The notes under the pieces: generated by a model | The model's database searches: none | Told to the model about the DNA's origin: nothing | Seen by the model: the letters and a program-made list of their open reading frames with translations, nothing else | DNA from: Streptomyces monomycini | GTDB taxonomy: Bacteria > Actinomycetota > Actinomycetes > Streptomycetales > Streptomycetaceae | DNA length: 64,000 bases | Direction: 5' to 3' | NCBI RefSeq assembly: GCF_022271435.1 | Contig: NZ_JAFIQY010000041.1 | Location: 17,641-81,640 of the forward strand | Part shown: positions 1 to 9,456 of the stretch, in pieces | How the letters are laid out: each line of letters opens with the position of its first letter | How positions within the stretch are numbered: position 1 is the first letter of the stretch | Translations under genes and position numbers: made by a program

Positions 1-165
1 GTCGCGCAGGCGCAGATCGCCCTGCACGTCCACGTCCCGTACGGGCGCAACGCCCACCACATCGTGGAGTGCCAGTTCAAGGCGCTGGCCCGCGCGCTGC
101 GCTACGCCAGCGAGCGCGACCCGCGCGCCGCCGGCATCCTCCCGTCCACCAAGGGAGCGCTGTGA
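1..165 (+). CDS. hisB: imidazoleglycerol-phosphate dehydratase, 3' end only
   Basis: Only the last 54 codons are in the window; the gene starts to the left. The residues HVPYGRNAHHIVEC and the ending ILPSTKGAL match the C-terminus of HisB, the Mn-dependent dehydratase that makes imidazole-acetol phosphate in histidine synthesis. The HH pair is part of the second metal-binding HxxHH-type motif of the family. The TGA at 163-165 overlaps the GTG of the next gene at 162, so translation is probably coupled. The call is secure from the motif and from the hisH-priA-hisF neighbours. Confidence 0.92.
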   Translation, partial: VAQAQIALHVHVPYGRNAHHIVECQFKALARALRYASERDPRAAGILPSTKGAL

Positions 166-326
166 ACGGCCTGTCCACCGTCTTCATCGTCCTCGGCCTC
201 TTCCTGCTCGGCGGGCTCTACTCCTTCTGGAAGCAGGGGATGGGCAAGAGCGTGCTCGTCCTGCTGGGCATCGGCTCGGCCATGTGCCTGGTCGCCGGCG
301 TTCTCCGTCTGGATGTGTGGAATTGA
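162..326 (+). CDS. small two-helix membrane protein between hisB and hisH
   Basis: A 54-residue protein starting at GTG 162, inside the hisB stop (GTGA overlap). It has two hydrophobic segments, at about residues 4-18 and 29-46, separated by a short polar loop (SFWKQGMGKS). No catalytic motif is visible and its function is unknown. It ends at TGA 324-326, which overlaps the TTG start of hisH. Its tight packing in the operon and clean hydrophobic pattern argue that it is a real gene. A role connected with histidine synthesis is only guilt by association. Confidence 0.75.
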   Translation: MNGLSTVFIVLGLFLLGGLYSFWKQGMGKSVLVLLGIGSAMCLVAGVLRLDVWN

Positions 327-970
327 GTACCGCACCCGCGAAGAAGGTCGTGGTCTTCGACTACGGCTTCGGCAACGTCCGCTCCGCCGAGCGCGCCCTC
401 GCCCACGTCGGCGCCGACGTGGAGATCACCGGTGACTACGACAAGGCGATGAACGCCGACGGCCTGCTCGTCCCCGGCGTCGGCGCCTTCGCCGCCTGCA
501 TGAAGGGCCTGCGCGAGGCCCGCGGCGACTGGGTCATCGGCCGCCGCCTGTCCGGCGGGCGCCCGGTCATGGGCATCTGCGTCGGTATGCAGATCCTCTT
601 CTCCCGCGGCATCGAGCACGGCGTGGAGACCGAGGGCCTGGACGAGTGGCCCGGCACGGTCGGCCCGCTCAAGGCCGACGTCGTGCCGCACATGGGCTGG
701 AACACCGTCCAGGCACCCGAGGGCACGCGGCTCTTCGAGGGCCTGCCCGCCGACGCCCGCTACTACTTCGTGCACTCCTACGCCGTGAGCGACTGGGAAC
801 TGGAAGTCGGCAACCCCAACATGCGCGCGCCCCAGGTCACCTGGGCCACACACGGCGAGCCGTTCGTGGCCGCCGTCGAGAACGGCCCCCTGTGGGCCAC
901 GCAGTTCCACCCCGAGAAGTCCGGCGACGCCGGCGCCCAGCTGCTGTCCAACTGGACCAAGACCCTCTAG
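323..970 (+). CDS. hisH: imidazole glycerol phosphate synthase, glutaminase subunit
   Basis: HisH hydrolyses glutamine and channels ammonia to HisF, which forms imidazole glycerol phosphate and AICAR. The start is TTG 323, overlapping the previous stop (TTGA). The first residues are LSTAPAKKVVVFDYGFGN, and the phosphate-site DYG is where the family begins. The class I glutaminase triad is visible: the nucleophile Cys in GICVGMQ (about residue 85) and His/Glu in QFHPEKS near the C-terminus. The length of 215 aa is normal for HisH. It is followed after 11 bases by priA. Confidence 0.96.
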   Translation: MSTAPAKKVVVFDYGFGNVRSAERALAHVGADVEITGDYDKAMNADGLLVPGVGAFAACMKGLREARGDWVIGRRLSGGRPVMGICVGMQILFSRGIEHGVETEGLDEWPGTVGPLKADVVPHMGWNTVQAPEGTRLFEGLPADARYYFVHSYAVSDWELEVGNPNMRAPQVTWATHGEPFVAAVENGPLWATQFHPEKSGDAGAQLLSNWTKTL

Positions 971-981
971 GACCCTCCGCG

Positions 982-1707
982 ATGAGCAAGCTCGAACTCC
1001 TCCCCGCCGTCGACGTCCGCGACGGCCAGGCGGTCCGCCTCGTGCACGGCGAGTCCGGCTCCGAGACGTCCTACGGCGACCCGCTCCAGGCCGCGCTGGC
1101 CTGGCAGCGCTCCGGCGCCGAGTGGCTGCACCTGGTCGACCTCGACGCGGCGTTCGGCACCGGCGACAACCGCGCGCGGATCGCCGAGGTCGCCCAGAGC
1201 ATGGACATCAAGGTCGAACTCTCCGGCGGCATCCGCGACGACGCCTCCCTGGAGGCCGCGCTCGCCACCGGCTGCAAGCGCGTCAACCTCGGTACGGCCG
1301 CGCTGGAGACCCCCGAGTGGGTCGCCAAGGTCATCGCCGAGCACGGCGACAAGATCGCGGTCGGCCTGGACGTCCGCGGCACCACCCTGCGCGGCCGCGG
1401 CTGGACCCGCGACGGCGGCGACCTCTACGAGACGCTGGCCCGCCTGGACTCCGAGGGCTGTGCCCGCTACGTCGTCACCGACATCAACAAGGACGGCACG
1501 CTCCAGGGCCCCAACCTGGAGCTGCTGCGGAACGTCTGCGCCGCGACCGACAAGCCCGTCGTCGCGTCCGGCGGCGTCTCCTCCCTTGACGACCTGCGCG
1601 CGATCGCCACCCTGGTACCGGAAGGCGTCGAAGGCGCCATCGTCGGCAAGGCGCTCTACGCCAAGGCGTTCACCCTGGAAGAGGCATTGGAGGCCGTTTC
1701 GTCATGA
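982..1707 (+). CDS. priA: phosphoribosyl isomerase A (bifunctional HisA/TrpF)
   Basis: A 241-aa (beta/alpha)8 barrel. The first Asp (LPAVDVRDG) and the second Asp (VVTDINKDGT) are the catalytic residues of the HisA family, and the C-terminal phosphate loop is VVASGGVSS. In Streptomyces this protein replaces both HisA and TrpF (ProFAR isomerase and PRA isomerase). No separate trpF is seen in the trp cluster of this window, which fits that dual role. The start ATG 982 lies 11 bases after hisH, and its stop TGA overlaps the ATG of the RidA gene. Confidence 0.95.
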   Translation: MSKLELLPAVDVRDGQAVRLVHGESGSETSYGDPLQAALAWQRSGAEWLHLVDLDAAFGTGDNRARIAEVAQSMDIKVELSGGIRDDASLEAALATGCKRVNLGTAALETPEWVAKVIAEHGDKIAVGLDVRGTTLRGRGWTRDGGDLYETLARLDSEGCARYVVTDINKDGTLQGPNLELLRNVCAATDKPVVASGGVSSLDDLRAIATLVPEGVEGAIVGKALYAKAFTLEEALEAVSS

Positions 1708-2099
1708 CCATCGAGCGCGCGCAGACCGACAGTTCCTGGGAAGAGATCATCGGCTTCGCGCGCGCCGTGGCGGCCGGCGACCGCGTCCTGGTCGCCGGCA
1801 CGATGCCACTGGTCGACGGCGTGCTGTACGGGGAGGGCGACCCGTACGAGCAGACGAAGGTCGCCTTCACCAGCGCGCTGGAGGCCCTGGAGCCGTTCGG
1901 GCTCGGGGCCGGTTCGGTCGTCCGCACCCGGATGTACCTGACCCACGCGCGGGACGTGGACGAGGCGGCCCGCGCCCACAAGGAACTCTTCGACGCCGTA
2001 CGGCCCGCCACGACCCTGGTCGTGGTCTCCGGCTTCGCCGACTCGCGCGTACTGGTCGAAGTCGAACTCGAAGCATGCAGAGAGGCCACGAGCACATGA
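1704..2099 (+). CDS. RidA/YjgF-family protein in the his operon
   Basis: A 131-aa protein of the RidA (YjgF/YER057c/UK114) family. RidA itself hydrolyses reactive enamine/imine intermediates produced by PLP enzymes. Family features visible are the TMPLVDG segment, TRMYLTH and the C-terminal VEVELEA strand. The key Arg (VVRTRMY) is present, so an active deaminase is possible but substrate unknown. Both ends overlap neighbours by four bases (ATGA at 1704-1707 and 2096-2099), placing it firmly between priA and hisF in one transcript. It is embedded in this operon rather than a his enzyme. Confidence 0.9.
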   Translation: MTIERAQTDSSWEEIIGFARAVAAGDRVLVAGTMPLVDGVLYGEGDPYEQTKVAFTSALEALEPFGLGAGSVVRTRMYLTHARDVDEAARAHKELFDAVRPATTLVVVSGFADSRVLVEVELEACREATST

Positions 2100-2851
2100 C
2101 CCTGGCGGTCCGAGTCATCCCCTGCCTGGACGTCGACAACGGCCGGGTCGTCAAGGGCGTCAACTTCCAGAACCTCCGCGACGCCGGCGACCCCGTCGAG
2201 ATGGCCAAGGTCTACGGCCAGGAGGGCGCCGACGAGCTGACCTTCCTCGACATCACGGCCTCCTCCGGCAACCGCGAGACCACCTACGACGTGGTCCGCC
2301 GCACCGCCGAACAGGTCTTCATCCCCCTCACCGTCGGCGGCGGCGTCCGTACCCCCGAGGACGTCGACAAACTCCTGCGCGCCGGCGCGGACAAGGTCGG
2401 TGTCAACACCGCCGCCATCGCCCGCCCCGACCTGATCCGCGAGATCGCCGAACGCTTCGGCAGCCAGGTCCTGGTCCTGTCCGTGGACGCCCGCCGCACC
2501 GAGACCGGCTCCTTCGAGGTCACCACGCACGGCGGCCGCCGCGGCACCGGCATCGACGCCGTCGAATGGGCCCACCGCGCCGCGGAGCTCGGCGCCGGCG
2601 AGATCCTCCTGAACTCCATGGACGCCGACGGCACCAAGGACGGCTACGACACCGAGATGATCGCCGCCGTCCGCAAGCACGTCACGGTCCCGGTCATCGC
2701 CAGCGGCGGCGCGGGCCGCCTGGCGGACTTCCCGCCCGCCGTCGAGGCAGGCGCCGACGCGGTGCTGGCCGCGTCCGTCTTCCACTTCGGGGATCTGCGG
2801 ATCGGCGAGGTCAAGGAGACGCTGCGGGGGGCGGGGCATCCGGTGCGGTGA
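2096..2851 (+). CDS. hisF: imidazole glycerol phosphate synthase, cyclase subunit
   Basis: A 251-aa barrel protein, partner of HisH. It starts LAVRVIPCLDVDNGRVVKG, with the catalytic Asp in CLDVD, and carries the second catalytic Asp in LNSMDADGTKDGYD. Phosphate loops are VGGGVRTPED and ASGGAGRL. The ATG at 2096 overlaps the upstream stop. It is the last gene of this his segment. hisI follows only at 14301, so the usual compact hisF-hisI spacing of Streptomyces is expanded here by about 11 kb. Confidence 0.96.
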   Translation: MTLAVRVIPCLDVDNGRVVKGVNFQNLRDAGDPVEMAKVYGQEGADELTFLDITASSGNRETTYDVVRRTAEQVFIPLTVGGGVRTPEDVDKLLRAGADKVGVNTAAIARPDLIREIAERFGSQVLVLSVDARRTETGSFEVTTHGGRRGTGIDAVEWAHRAAELGAGEILLNSMDADGTKDGYDTEMIAAVRKHVTVPVIASGGAGRLADFPPAVEAGADAVLAASVFHFGDLRIGEVKETLRGAGHPVR

Positions 2852-2939
2852 GCCGGTCGGCAGGGCCGAGGGGGCGAACGCGGGTGCGCCCAGTCACCCG
2901 TGGTGGTCACCGAGGCGGCGAGCCCACCGATGGACGTCC

Positions 2940-3161
2940 TAGCCTGCGGTCATGCCTGCGATCACGGTGGATCTCACTGAGGAAGAACTGGCCGGGCTGT
3001 GCGCCGAGGCCGAGAAATCGGGTCTGTCGGTCGAGCGCCTGGCGTATGGCATCGTCCGCCGCGATGTCATACGCAGAAGGCAGCAGCGGCGTACCGCCGA
3101 GTGCCAGGCCCGCAGCGGCGACACCGGTCCGTTCGAGACGGGCCATGGTGCGCCCGAGTGA
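2940..3161 (+). CDS. small leaderless hypothetical protein (promoter plus 69-aa ORF)
   Basis: The coding part is 2952-3161 (69 aa). It begins MPAITVDLTEEELAGL and continues with a basic stretch (IVRRDVIRRRQQRR). The beginning, a beta-strand followed by a helix with LTEEE, resembles ribbon-helix-helix DNA-binding antitoxin-type proteins, but this is only a resemblance. A -10-like TAGCCT at 2940-2945 sits six bases before the ATG, so the mRNA is probably leaderless. No toxin partner is adjacent. Real coding status is likely but not certain. Confidence 0.5.
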
Positions 3162-3326
3162 CGGAAAGGGAACGTGACCGCGACTGCGAAGGGCCGGAAC
3201 CCGGGCGCGTAACGGGCCTATCGGGACAGCCGCTGACCGATTCGCCCGTGGTGCTTGTGTTCATGGACGGGGGCTCCCTACCGTTCTCGCGTTCGGATCC
3301 CGGATGCCCACCGGAAGGACGCCCCC

Positions 3327-4097
3327 GTGATGATGTTCTCCCCGACCGGCCGTCACCGAGCACCCCGTTGCCGCAGAGGTGCGGGCCGATTACTCACCCG
3401 CGCCTCGACCGCGGCCGCGACCCTCGCGCTGCCGGTCGTCGGCGCGTCCGTCGCCTCCGCCGCGGACGGCGGGACGTACACCGTCGCCCCCGGTGACAGC
3501 CTCTCCGGGATCGCCGCGAAGCAGGGGGTCAAGGGGGGCTGGGCGAAGCTGTACGCGAGCAACCGCTCGGCGGTCGGCGGCGATCCTGACCTGATCAAGG
3601 TCGGTACGAAACTGAAGCTCAGCGGTAAGGCCGCGACACCGCAGCGGCACGCCTCGCGCTCCGCCGCCCGGCCCTCCGTGCGCGCGGCGTCCGGCGACGC
3701 CGTGCGGCCGGTGCGCGGCGGCACCCTCACCGCCGGGTACGGGGCCGGTGGCGGCCACTGGGCCAACGGGCACACCGGGCAGGACTTCGCCGTACCGGTC
3801 GGCACCGCCGTCCGCGCCGCCCGCGGCGGGACCGTGGTGAAGGCGGGCTGGGGCGGCGCGTACGGGTACGAGGTCGTCGTCCGGCACCACAGCGGGTCGT
3901 ACACGCAGTACGCGCATCTCTCGCAGATCCGGGTGCCGGTGGGCGCCACCGTCGGCGCCGGCGAGCGCATCGGGCGGTCCGGTGCCACCGGCAACGTCAC
4001 CGGACCGCATCTGCACTTCGAGGTACGGTCGACGCCCGCCTACGGGTCGGCGGTCGACCCGATGGCCTGGCTGCGCCGGCACGGAGCGTTCGGCTGA
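3327..4097 (+). CDS. secreted LysM / M23 peptidoglycan endopeptidase
   Basis: A 256-aa exported cell-wall hydrolase. The GTG at 3327 lies 7 bases after GGAAGGA; ATGs at 3330 and 3333 are alternatives. An N-terminal signal region with arginines (RHRAPRCRRGAGR) and a hydrophobic core ends near SVASAADGG. A LysM domain follows (YTVAPGDSLSGIA to VGTKLKL, about residues 50-98). The C-terminal M23 domain has the zinc motif HTGQDF and HLHFEVR with HAHL-type YAHLSQ, so the metal site looks intact. It probably cleaves peptide cross-links of peptidoglycan during growth or germination. It is a single gene, convergent with sdhB. Confidence 0.92.
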   Translation: MMMFSPTGRHRAPRCRRGAGRLLTRASTAAATLALPVVGASVASAADGGTYTVAPGDSLSGIAAKQGVKGGWAKLYASNRSAVGGDPDLIKVGTKLKLSGKAATPQRHASRSAARPSVRAASGDAVRPVRGGTLTAGYGAGGGHWANGHTGQDFAVPVGTAVRAARGGTVVKAGWGGAYGYEVVVRHHSGSYTQYAHLSQIRVPVGATVGAGERIGRSGATGNVTGPHLHFEVRSTPAYGSAVDPMAWLRRHGAFG

Positions 4098-4113
4098 GGC
4101 GACGGCGTACGCG

Positions 4114-4856
4114 TCATCGCCTGCCCTTGCGGGCCGCCCGTACGTACTCCCGGTTCATCTTCGTGATGCTGAACAGCGGGATGCCCTTCGGGCAGGCGGT
4201 GGCGCACTCCCCGGCGAGGGTGCAGCCGCCGAAGCCCTCGTCGTCCATGGTGGCCACCATGTCCAGGACCCGTGTCTCGCGTTCCGGTGCGCCCTGCGGC
4301 AGCACGTTCAGATGGTTCACCTTCGCCGAGGTGAACAGCATCGCCGAGCCGTTCGGGCAGGCCGCCACGCACGCGCCGCAGCCGATGCACTCCGCGTGTT
4401 CGAAGGCGAAGTCGGCGTCCGGCTTCGGTACGGGCGTGGCGTGGGCCTCGGGGGCGGCGCCGGTCGGCGCGGTGACGTAGCCGCCGGACTGGATGATCCG
4501 GTCGAAGGCGGAGCGGTCGACCACCAGGTCCCGTACGACGGGGAAGGCCGCCGCGCGCCACGGCTCGACGTCGATGGTGTCGCCGTCCCGGAAGGACCGC
4601 ATGTGCAGCTGGCAGCTGGTGGTGCGCTCCGGTCCGTGCGCCTCGCCGTTGATGACCAGGCTGCACGCGCCGCAGATGCCCTCGCGGCAGTCGTGGTCGA
4701 AGGCGACCGGGTCGTCGCCCTTGAGGATGAGTTCCTCGTTGAGGGTGTCGAGCATCTCCAGGAAGGACATGTCGGGGGAGATGCCGTCCACGTCGTAGGT
4801 GGACATGCCGCCGTCGGCGTCGGCGTCGCGCTGCCGCCAGACGCGCAGGGTGAGCT

Positions 4857-4860
<4 letters not shown>
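4114..4860 (-). CDS. sdhB: succinate dehydrogenase/fumarate reductase iron-sulfur subunit
   Basis: A 248-aa electron-transfer subunit. A plant-type 2Fe-2S site is seen in CREGICGAC plus a downstream Cys (TTSCQLH). A 4Fe-4S site (CIGCGACVAACP) and a cluster of 3Fe-4S type (GECATACPKGIP) follow. It passes electrons from SdhA to the quinone at SdhC. Its ATG (4858-4860) overlaps the sdhA stop by four bases, so it is the last gene of an sdhCAB operon read leftward. It ends 16 bases from the convergent M23 gene. Confidence 0.96.
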
Positions 4861-6806
<1,946 letters not shown>

Positions 6807-6807
6807 G

Positions 6808-7512
6808 TCAGCTCACTGCTCCGGTCACGACGGCCACCGGTACGGCGACGAAGCCCGCCGTCAGCACCAGGGCGAGGAGGTTGGCGACGGTCTTGAGCAC
6901 CCGGTCGCGGGCGGCGCTGCCGACGCCCAGCGTCTGTGCGGCGCTCCAGAACCCGTGCCGTACGTGCAGGCCGAGGGCGAGCATCGCCACGATGTAGAGC
7001 GTGGTGACGGGCCAGCGGTCGAAGGAGGCGATCAGGTTCTGGTACGGGTGCCCGGCCTCGGCCCGCGGGTTCACCGTCAGCGTCGTCAGGTCCAGGATGT
7101 GCCAGACGATGAACAGGGCGAGAATGACGCCGCCCCAGCGCATGGTGCGGGTGGCGTAGCTCTGTCGCGGCTTCTTGTGCACGTACTTGCTCGGCCGCGC
7201 CCTGATGTCGCGGCGGCTGAGCTGGAAGGCGGCCACGCCGTGCGTGACGACGGCGGCCAGCAGCACCACCCGGGCGATCCACAGGAACCACTCGTGGTGC
7301 AGGAAGGGCTCGCCGACGGTCCGCAGCCAGTGCGCGTACCCGTTGAACTCGTCGGAGCCGAAGAAAATCTTGAGGTTGCCCATCATGTGCGCGACCAGGT
7401 ACAGCAGCATCACCACGCCGCTGACCGCCATCGCGGTCTTCTTGCCGACGGTCGAGCGCCACAGCAGGCCCGCGAAGGACGGCCGTCGTTCCGTCCGGGT
7501 GTCCAGTGCCAT
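6808..7512 (-). CDS. sdhC: succinate dehydrogenase cytochrome b subunit (single-subunit type B anchor)
   Basis: A 234-aa membrane anchor with five hydrophobic helices (near residues 25-45, 75-97, 122-143, 165-187 and 208-230). Histidines in or near helices (VAHMMGN, VVTHGVA, VWHILDL, LGLHVRHG) are suitable haem ligands. It binds quinone and holds SdhAB at the membrane. It is the first gene of the leftward sdhCAB operon. A promoter fits upstream (-35 TTGGAC, 18-base spacer, -10 TTACCG on the minus strand), and a LysR-type palindrome lies farther upstream. Confidence 0.93.
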   Translation of the reverse strand: MALDTRTERRPSFAGLLWRSTVGKKTAMAVSGVVMLLYLVAHMMGNLKIFFGSDEFNGYAHWLRTVGEPFLHHEWFLWIARVVLLAAVVTHGVAAFQLSRRDIRARPSKYVHKKPRQSYATRTMRWGGVILALFIVWHILDLTTLTVNPRAEAGHPYQNLIASFDRWPVTTLYIVAMLALGLHVRHGFWSAAQTLGVGSAARDRVLKTVANLLALVLTAGFVAVPVAVVTGAVS

Positions 7513-7521
7513 GGGTCCCGA

Positions 7522-7551
7522 CGGTAAGGACCGGCCGGCCCATCAGTCCAA
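7522..7551 (-). promoter_or_regulatory. promoter of sdhCAB
   Basis: Reading the minus strand, TTGGAC (7551-7546) and TTACCG (7527-7522) are separated by 18 bases, a good fit to the main vegetative sigma factor. The sdhC ATG begins at 7512, so the leader is only a few bases long. Inferred from sequence only. Confidence 0.5.
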
Positions 7552-7572
7552 GACATGGTCCGGCTCATCTCC

Positions 7573-7587
7573 ATAGGCAATGCCTAT
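7573..7587. promoter_or_regulatory. LysR-type operator between sdhC and the divergent lysR gene
   Basis: A 15-base interrupted palindrome, ATAGGCA-A-TGCCTAT, with an extra half-site CGCCTAT at 7591-7597. It has the T-N11-A shape of LysR recognition sites. Its centre is about 64 bases upstream of the expected sdhC transcription start, the classical activator position. It also overlaps the -35 region of the lysR gene, the classical autorepression position. Confidence 0.7.
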
Positions 7588-7607
7588 CGGCGCCTATCAT
7601 CGGCCAT

Positions 7608-8510
7608 ATGCAGCCCCAGCAGCTCCGCTATTTCGTGGCGGTCGCGGACACCCGCCACTTCACCCGCGCCGCCGAGCGCGAGCATGTCGCGCAGCCCTCC
7701 CTCTCGCAGCAGATCAAGGCCCTGGAGCGGGAGCTGGGCGCGGACCTGTTCCACCGGGCGCGCGGCCACATCACCCTCACCGACGCGGGCCGGACCCTGC
7801 TCCCGCTGGCCCGGCGCATCCTCGCCGACACCGAGACCGCCCGGCGCGAGGTGCAGGAGGTCGCGCAGCTCAGGCGCGGCCGGCTGCGGCTCGGCGCGCC
7901 GCCCAGCCTGTGCGCGAGCCTGGTCCCGGACGTGCTGAGCGTCTTCCACGCCGCCTACCCGGGCGTGGAACTGGTCGTCCACGAGGACGGTTCGCAGGAT
8001 CTCGTGCGGGTCCTGGCGGCCGGTGAACTGGACCTGGCCCTCATCATCACGCCGCTGCCCGAGCAGGCCCCGGCCCTGGCCACCGCCGAGCTGCTGCGCG
8101 AGGAACTGGTCGTGGTCTCCGCGCCGGACCGCCCGGCCCCGGTGGGCGGCGGCCGGCGGATGCGCGTCGAGGATCTGCGGGACCGGCCGCTGGCGATGTT
8201 CCGTCGCGGCTACGACCTGCGGGAGTTCACCACGGCGGCGTGCCGGGCGGCCGGGTTCGAGCCGGTCTTCACCGTGGAGGGCGGCGAGATGGACGCGGTA
8301 CTGGGCTTCGTACGGGCCGGGCTGGGCGTCGCGGTCGTGCCCAGCATGGTCGCCGCACGCTCGGGGCTGCGCGTCGACCGCTTCGCGACGCCGGGCATGC
8401 ACCGGGTGATCTCGGTGGCGCACCGGGGGGACGTCTCGCCACCCCGGGCCGCCCGGGAACTCCGGCGCATCCTGCTGACGCAACTGGGGCTGGAGCGGCC
8501 GGGCGGATGA
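7608..8510 (+). CDS. LysR-family transcriptional regulator, divergent from sdhCAB
   Basis: A 300-aa protein with an N-terminal winged helix-turn-helix (MQPQQLRYFVAVADTRHFTRAAE, then QPSLSQQIKALERELGADLF) and a C-terminal effector-binding domain of periplasmic-binding-protein type. A -10-like TATCAT at 7595-7600 is seven bases from the ATG, so the message is probably leaderless. By position it should control sdhCAB and itself through the ATAGGC palindrome. The inducer cannot be read from the sequence; a C4-dicarboxylate or a redox signal would be a reasonable guess. Confidence 0.92.
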   Translation: MQPQQLRYFVAVADTRHFTRAAEREHVAQPSLSQQIKALERELGADLFHRARGHITLTDAGRTLLPLARRILADTETARREVQEVAQLRRGRLRLGAPPSLCASLVPDVLSVFHAAYPGVELVVHEDGSQDLVRVLAAGELDLALIITPLPEQAPALATAELLREELVVVSAPDRPAPVGGGRRMRVEDLRDRPLAMFRRGYDLREFTTAACRAAGFEPVFTVEGGEMDAVLGFVRAGLGVAVVPSMVAARSGLRVDRFATPGMHRVISVAHRGDVSPPRAARELRRILLTQLGLERPGG

Positions 8511-8784
8511 CGCGGCCTGCACGCCGACGACCCCGCCGGGCTCCGGGTAAAGGGTGCTTTTCGGCCACCCGGCCGGGAAAACGCGCGCCCCCACCCGGGG
8601 TGCCGACCAGGTGGCAGGGGGCGTGAACCGGCGCGAGGCACAGTGGTCCCAACGAGAACAGGCTGTTTCCAGGCACAATCCAGGGCGACCATTGCCTTTT
8701 CTACGTTTGCGGCGGTAAAAAAGCTGCACTTGCCGAACAACGGCACAGCGATGGGCGCCACGGGGGAAAGGCACAGGAAAGCCG
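8511..8784 (+). promoter_or_regulatory. leader region of the five-gene PLP/ATP-grasp operon
   Basis: This 274-base gap is less GC-rich in its second half than its surroundings (runs such as CCTTTTCTACGTTTG and GGTAAAAAAGC at about 8694-8725). That is where a promoter would be expected, although I cannot fix one. AACAG-G-CTGTT at 8657-8667 is a short palindrome that could be an operator. A good ribosome site (CAGGAAAG) precedes the ATG at 8785. Confidence 0.35.
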
Positions 8785-9351
8785 ATGTTGCTGGAAGAGG
8801 TTTACGCGGGCGCGCCGACCGTCAAATCGGGCCGGCATCTGACCACGGTCAATGAATTCACCGACCAATCACCCGCACTCCGTCCGGAAGTACTCGCGGA
8901 GGCGACCAGCCGACTGATCGAACTGGGCAGTTTCGAGACCGGGAAGATCCTGGTCGAGGAGGACAAGGGCGCGATTCTCGGCAGCGCGGTGTCGCTGGCC
9001 GTCGGGCTGCCGCTCGCCGTCGCCCGCTGGTACACCTACGACCTGAGCGGGCACGGCATCTCGGTGCCGCTGGACAGCGAGTACTTCGCGGGCACGCTCT
9101 TCGTCAACGGCGTCGAGCCGGGCGACCGGGTGACGATCGTCGACGACACCATCAGCACCGGCGGCACCCTGATCGCCCTGATCGAGGCCGTCCGGGCGGC
9201 CGGTGCCCGGGTGGAGGAAGTCCTGGTGGCGGTGGAGAAGCCGGAGAACGGCGGCCGGCAGCGGGTCGCCGAGCGCTTCGGCATCGAGGTCCGCTCGGTC
9301 ATCCGTATCGCGGTCGACCCGGAGTCCGGCCGCGTGGCCGTCCTGGGCTGA
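8785..9351 (+). CDS. type I phosphoribosyltransferase, first gene of a cryptic amino-acid natural-product operon
   Basis: A 188-aa protein with the 13-residue PRPP-binding motif VTIVDDTISTGGT at residues 116-128, the signature of type I phosphoribosyltransferases (adenine, xanthine and orotate types). A flexible loop (WYTYDLSGHGISVPL) follows the position where Apt-like enzymes bind base. It would transfer ribose-5-phosphate from PRPP, but the acceptor is unknown. The AGGAAAG ribosome site supports the start. The next gene begins 105 bases downstream. Placing a PRPP enzyme beside two PLP proteins, an ATP-grasp ligase and an exporter suggests a pathway role rather than ordinary purine salvage. 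Confidence 0.8.
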   Translation: MLLEEVYAGAPTVKSGRHLTTVNEFTDQSPALRPEVLAEATSRLIELGSFETGKILVEEDKGAILGSAVSLAVGLPLAVARWYTYDLSGHGISVPLDSEYFAGTLFVNGVEPGDRVTIVDDTISTGGTLIALIEAVRAAGARVEEVLVAVEKPENGGRQRVAERFGIEVRSVIRIAVDPESGRVAVLG

Positions 9352-9456
9352 ACGCCGTGCGGGGCACGCCGCCGCACGCCCTCGCGCGCGTCGCGTCCCC
9401 GCCCTTTCGTCCGCATGCCGGAACACCACCGTTCACACCCGCCCGAGGAGTTTCGT

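Noticed and set aside
3162..3326. A cyclic di-AMP (ydaO-type) riboswitch in front of the M23 gene
   Set aside because: Such riboswitches precede cell-wall hydrolase genes in actinobacteria, and CCGGAACCCGGG recalls one piece of the consensus. I could not lay out the other conserved blocks or pseudoknot. A covariance-model search (Rfam RF00379) would decide.
9415..9456. An earlier ATG start for the cysteine-synthase-like gene
   Set aside because: It would add a Pro/His-rich extension (PEHHRSHPPEEF) that reads through the GAGGAG ribosome site. GTG 9457 is better.
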